From: Prevotella sp. P5-92
GTDB taxonomy: Bacteria; Bacteroidota; Bacteroidia; Bacteroidales; Bacteroidaceae
Assembly: GCF_002251245.1 (NCBI RefSeq)
Contig: NZ_NPJG01000007.1
Coordinates: 1-64,000 of the forward strand
Length of the DNA stretch: 64,000 nucleotides
Reading direction: 5' to 3'
A model generated the notes under the pieces. The model saw only the letters and a list, made by a program, of their open reading frames with translations. It had not been told where the DNA came from and ran no database searches. The translations under genes and the position numbers were made by a program. Positions within the stretch are counted from its first letter, which is position 1. Every line of letters starts with the position of its first letter. Positions 61,439 to 64,000 of this stretch are shown here, piece by piece.

Positions 61439-62134
61439 TTATTCTTTGAATTCCTTGATCTTGAAAATGTTGTAGTCGATATTATCGTCGAACGTGTCCT
61501 CGTCCTCATGTCGCTTGGTGATGCGTACCACCTGAATAGTGATAGGGAGAGCAATGAGTTCGTACAATGTCTTTAGCACCACCTGTGAAAGCATGAGCAC
61601 GGGAAGCTCGCTTCCAGGAATAACGCCCCAAAACGCGATAGGGAAGAAGATGAGCGAATCTGCCGTCTCGCCAAAAATGGTGCTGAGGATTGCACGACGC
61701 GAGAAATGCCTTCCTTCAGATGAGATCTTCATGCGACTCATGACATAGGCATTGATGAAAGAGCCAATGATGAAAGCAAGGAAAGAAGCAAACACGATGC
61801 GCGGGGCAAGTCCGAAGATAGCGTGGAAACCCTCTTCGTTGTCCCAATAAGGTGCTCCTGGGATGGCATCACACAAGGCGCCAAACATGACAAAGATGAA
61901 GTTCATGGCGAAGCCATACCAGATGAGCAGTCGTGTTTTGGAATAGCCCCATACCTCACATACACAGTCGTTAATGATGTATGAGACGGGGAAGACAAGC
62001 AGTCCGCCAGTGATGCTGATGGGACCGAAAGACATTTGCTTTGTTCCGAGTACGTTTGCCGTGATGAGGCAAACGCAGAAGAGCATGCCGAAAAGCATAA
62101 AAAGCACGCTCACTTGACGTTTTGTACTTTTCAT
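61439..62134 (-). CDS. yhhQ: queuosine precursor transporter (YhhQ/DUF165)
   Basis: A 231-residue inner-membrane protein with about six transmembrane segments. The DUF165 signature is in [20 protein letters not shown], and the second conserved half in [16 protein letters not shown]. It imports preQ0 or preQ1, which fits the next gene being queF. The start codon at 62134 is 3 bases after the riboswitch tail, so binding of preQ1 would hide it. Confidence 0.93.
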   Translation of the reverse strand: MKSTKRQVSVLFMLFGMLFCVCLITANVLGTKQMSFGPISITGGLLVFPVSYIINDCVCEVWGYSKTRLLIWYGFAMNFIFVMFGALCDAIPGAPYWDNEEGFHAIFGLAPRIVFASFLAFIIGSFINAYVMSRMKISSEGRHFSRRAILSTIFGETADSLIFFPIAFWGVIPGSELPVLMLSQVVLKTLYELIALPITIQVVRITKRHEDEDTFDDNIDYNIFKIKEFKE

Positions 62135-62137
62135 TTT

Positions 62138-62172
62138 GTTGTTTTTTAAAGGAGGTTAGACAATGACTCCTA
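62138..62172 (-). promoter_or_regulatory. likely preQ1-I riboswitch upstream of yhhQ-queF
   Basis: On the minus strand: P1 5' arm AGGAG (62171-62167), 12-nt loop TCATTGTCTAAC (62166-62155), P1 3' arm CTCCT (62154-62150), then TT plus six A (62149-62142) and CAAC. The loop UUG (62163-62161) can pair with CAA of the tail (62141-62139), as UAG pairs with CUA in the B. subtilis aptamer. The A-rich tail is typical. The aptamer ends 3 bases before the yhhQ ATG, which suggests control of translation. Confidence 0.8.
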
Positions 62173-62213
62173 TTAATGAATACTAAATATCTCCGAAGAG
62201 ACTGATTAATTAT

Positions 62214-63197
62214 TTATATGTTGCTAAGAAGATAAGCCATATATGTTGCGAAGCCGAGGGTAAGTATGCCACCTTCCCATCGTTCCACTGTGAGTTTAGT
62301 CTTGGAGAAGAGCCACAGCACAAGCATTGAGACAACCATGGTGAGGATGTCGATGATGTTGATGCCGTTGATCTGCATAGGGCAGATGACTGCCGTGGAG
62401 CCGAGAATGGCAAGGGTGTTGAACACGTTGCTGCCAATGACGTTGCCAATGGCTATGGCGGAGTTGCCTTTCTTTGCCGCCACCACACTGGTGGCTAACT
62501 CGGGAAGCGAGGTGCCTCCGGCCACGATGGTTAGACCTACTATGCTTTCGCTGATGCCGAGCGTCAGTGCCACGTAGGAGGCCGAGCTGACGAAGAGGTT
62601 GCTGCCGAAGATGAGCATTGCCAGTCCGCATATGAAGAAGGTGATGTTCTTCATGAGATCAAACAGGCTATTGTCTCTTGACTGTAGCTGACTGTCTTCG
62701 TGTTGTGTGGCAGTCTTGGCTTTGTTCTTGCGTGCCATGCGTAGGGTATAGTTCATGAAATACATGAACACGGCGAGGAGCACGATGCCGTCGAGACGGC
62801 TGATGCTATTTCCCGATAGTGATATGGCGGGACGGTCTATGCAGAGCACGAGCAACATTATGGCAGCAACGATAGCCCAGACCATATCTTTGTTCACGGT
62901 GACGCGTGTCACATTTATGGGTGCTACCATGGCGGTGACGCCAACGATGAGCAGTACATTGAAGATATTGCTGCCGACTACGTTGCCGACAGCCATATCG
63001 GGAGTGCCGTTGAGTGCCGACATTAGGCTGACGAAGAACTCTGGTGCCGATGTACCAGCAGCCACGATGGTGAGTCCAATGACTATCTCGGGTATGTTCA
63101 TCCTTCTTGCGAGTGCCGAGGCACCGGCTGTCAGTCTGTCTGCTCCGTAAAGCACGATAGATATACCTATTATTATATATAATGAGTTGAGTAGCAT
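62214..63197 (-). CDS. Ca2+/Na+ antiporter of the CaCA family
   Basis: A 327-residue membrane protein with two inverted halves. Alpha-repeat 1: AAGTSAPEFFVSLM and NVVGSNIFN; alpha-repeat 2: AGGTSLPELATSVV and NVIGSNVFN. The acidic residues that bind Ca2+ (the Glu in each repeat) are intact. About ten transmembrane segments are visible, and a short charged loop (around 160-190, ARKNKAKTATQHEDS) joins the halves. It expels Ca2+ in exchange for Na+ or H+ at the inner membrane, like E. coli YrbG. It is 5 bases after purN on the same strand. Confidence 0.93.
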   Translation of the reverse strand: MLLNSLYIIIGISIVLYGADRLTAGASALARRMNIPEIVIGLTIVAAGTSAPEFFVSLMSALNGTPDMAVGNVVGSNIFNVLLIVGVTAMVAPINVTRVTVNKDMVWAIVAAIMLLVLCIDRPAISLSGNSISRLDGIVLLAVFMYFMNYTLRMARKNKAKTATQHEDSQLQSRDNSLFDLMKNITFFICGLAMLIFGSNLFVSSASYVALTLGISESIVGLTIVAGGTSLPELATSVVAAKKGNSAIAIGNVIGSNVFNTLAILGSTAVICPMQINGINIIDILTMVVSMLVLWLFSKTKLTVERWEGGILTLGFATYMAYLLSNI

Positions 63198-63202
63198 GGA
63201 TA

Positions 63203-63775
63203 CTATGATTGTTGGTTAATGACACGTGAGATGATAGTGGGGAAATGTTCTTTCTCCAAGGCATGTACCTTTTCGGCAATGTCGTCAGGGGTATCATCGG
63301 GCGAGAGGGCGGTGGTTGCTTGGAAGATAATCTCTCCATCGTCGCACTGTTGGCTGACATAGTGAATGGTAATGCCTGTGACAGTATCGCTGGCTGCTTT
63401 TACGGCCTCGTGTACGTGCCTGCCATACATGCCCTTGCCACCATATTTCGGCAATAACGAAGGGTGGATGTTGACGATGCGACGCGGAAAGGCGTTGATG
63501 AGCCACGAGGGAACCATCAGCAGAAAGCCAGCGAGGACGATGAAGTCGATGTCGTAACGGCGTAGCAAAGCCATCATGGTGTATTCGTCGTTAAAGTCGG
63601 ATTTTGTTACCACATGGCATGGGATGCCAAGGAGTTTGGCGCGTGTCACTACAAAAGCATCTGCCTTGTTGCAAACGAGCAGTGCCACCTTTGCTGACAA
63701 GTCGGTGAGGAAGTGGCGGGAGATATTCTCGAAGTTGCTCCCGCTGCCAGAGGCAAAGATTGCGATATTAGTCAT
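63203..63775 (-). CDS. purN: phosphoribosylglycinamide formyltransferase
   Basis: A 190-residue PurN starting MTNIAIFASGSGSNFE. It transfers formyl from 10-formyl-THF to GAR in purine synthesis. The catalytic set is visible: the Asn-His in NIHPSLLPKYGGKGMYG, and the Asp in CDDGEIIFQ. The frame stays open to 63889, but the start at 63775 is right because the upstream codons belong to the overlapping S4 gene. The start overlaps the S4 stop by 8 bases. Confidence 0.95.
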   Translation of the reverse strand: MTNIAIFASGSGSNFENISRHFLTDLSAKVALLVCNKADAFVVTRAKLLGIPCHVVTKSDFNDEYTMMALLRRYDIDFIVLAGFLLMVPSWLINAFPRRIVNIHPSLLPKYGGKGMYGRHVHEAVKAASDTVTGITIHYVSQQCDDGEIIFQATTALSPDDTPDDIAEKVHALEKEHFPTIISRVINQQS

Positions 63776-64000
63776 CGTCGTCCTCCCAATCGTCAAAGTC
63801 GAAGCCCTCCATGGCAGGATCGATGAATGCGTCGAGTGAGCGGCGTTCCTTCTTAGTGGGTCTGCCAGTGCCTCGTGCCCTGTCAACAAATCCGCTTATC
63901 CGGTTCATCTCGAGCAGTTCATACTGGTCGGGAGTGGTGACATTCTCATAGATCTCAGGCAACAGTTTGGCTCCCACTCTCATCTCGATGGCTTTAAGAA
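63768..64000 (-). CDS. S4-domain RNA-binding protein (Hsp15-like), 3' part
   Basis: The frame runs off the right edge: before the internal ATG at 63983 it continues as LKAIE toward 64000. The visible C-terminal part (RVGAKLLPEIYENVTTPDQ, RGTGRPTKKERRSLDAF, then an acidic end) matches the C-terminal extension of Bacteroidetes S4-domain proteins of the Hsp15/RqcH-partner type, which bind RNA or 50S subunits. The S4 domain itself is outside the window. It overlaps purN by 8 bases at its stop, so the two genes are coupled. Confidence 0.85.
   Translation of the reverse strand, partial: LKAIEMRVGAKLLPEIYENVTTPDQYELLEMNRISGFVDRARGTGRPTKKERRSLDAFIDPAMEGFDFDDWEDDDD

Overview
The window looks like chromosome of a Bacteroidales bacterium, most likely Prevotella or a close relative. 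The reasons are: promoters of the Bacteroidetes type (TTTG or TTG about 18-20 bases before TAnnTTTG) in front of many genes, weak Shine-Dalgarno sites, a complete Mfa/Fim-type fimbrial operon, a probable type IX secretion (T9SS) cargo, and typical Bacteroidales neighbours such as a Fur-like regulator before purA-hisS, reverse rubrerythrin and DPP III. No database search was possible; family names come from motifs I can read.

Region 1 (1 to about 9.5 kb) is accessory DNA of integrative-element or plasmid type, almost all on the minus strand: a ParA ATPase with a small DUF3408-like partner, DUF3873 and other small element proteins, two nearly identical ssb genes, and a hipBA toxin-antitoxin pair. 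The two ssb genes lie in direct repeats of about 1.07 kb (4023-5095 and 7203-8273) that flank hipBA. The region is decaying: one gene has an in-frame TAA, and a helix-turn-helix gene is reduced to a remnant behind three degenerate repeats. No integrase or att site is visible.

Region 2 (9.68-29.7 kb) is a six-gene plus-strand fimbrial operon: DUF3575 protein, DUF3868/OmpA-like protein, Mfa1-like fimbrillin, Mfa2/FimB-like anchor, a minor-subunit lipoprotein and a giant 4476-residue beta-helix protein. The giant protein has seven repeated modules, two discoidin-like domains and a probable T9SS sorting domain. Fimbrillin and discoidin segments are AT-rich compared with their flanks, which suggests cassette exchange. 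An intercistronic hairpin follows the fimbrillin gene.

Region 3 (29.7-45 kb) is mixed. It holds tandem repeats, a HIT hydrolase, a broken BRO-N gene, an Rpn-type nuclease, a carboxylesterase, a flavin reductase-rubredoxin fusion, an AraC-type regulator with DPP III, a HEAT-like DNA alkylation repair protein, then fur-like/purA/hisS, a pectin-related esterase, reverse rubrerythrin and a beta-helix lipoprotein whose start codon lies inside a terminator.

Region 4 (45.0-58.2 kb, minus strand) is the most unusual part: one tightly packed operon with a good promoter. It encodes, in order, a receiver-PP2C phosphatase, a membrane-anchored WD40-like protein, a propeller sensor kinase lacking its phospho-acceptor histidine, a soluble histidine kinase, a TonB-dependent receptor and a one-module NRPS (C-A-T-TE) whose thioesterase has Cys in place of the usual Ser. 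I infer a self-contained system that makes a small aminoacyl product, senses its own state or a ligand, and moves something across the outer membrane.

Region 5 (58.2-64 kb) is housekeeping: htpG, two identical tRNA-Arg(ACG) genes, queF and yhhQ behind a likely preQ1-I riboswitch, a Ca2+/Na+ antiporter, purN and the end of an S4 RNA-binding gene that runs off the window.
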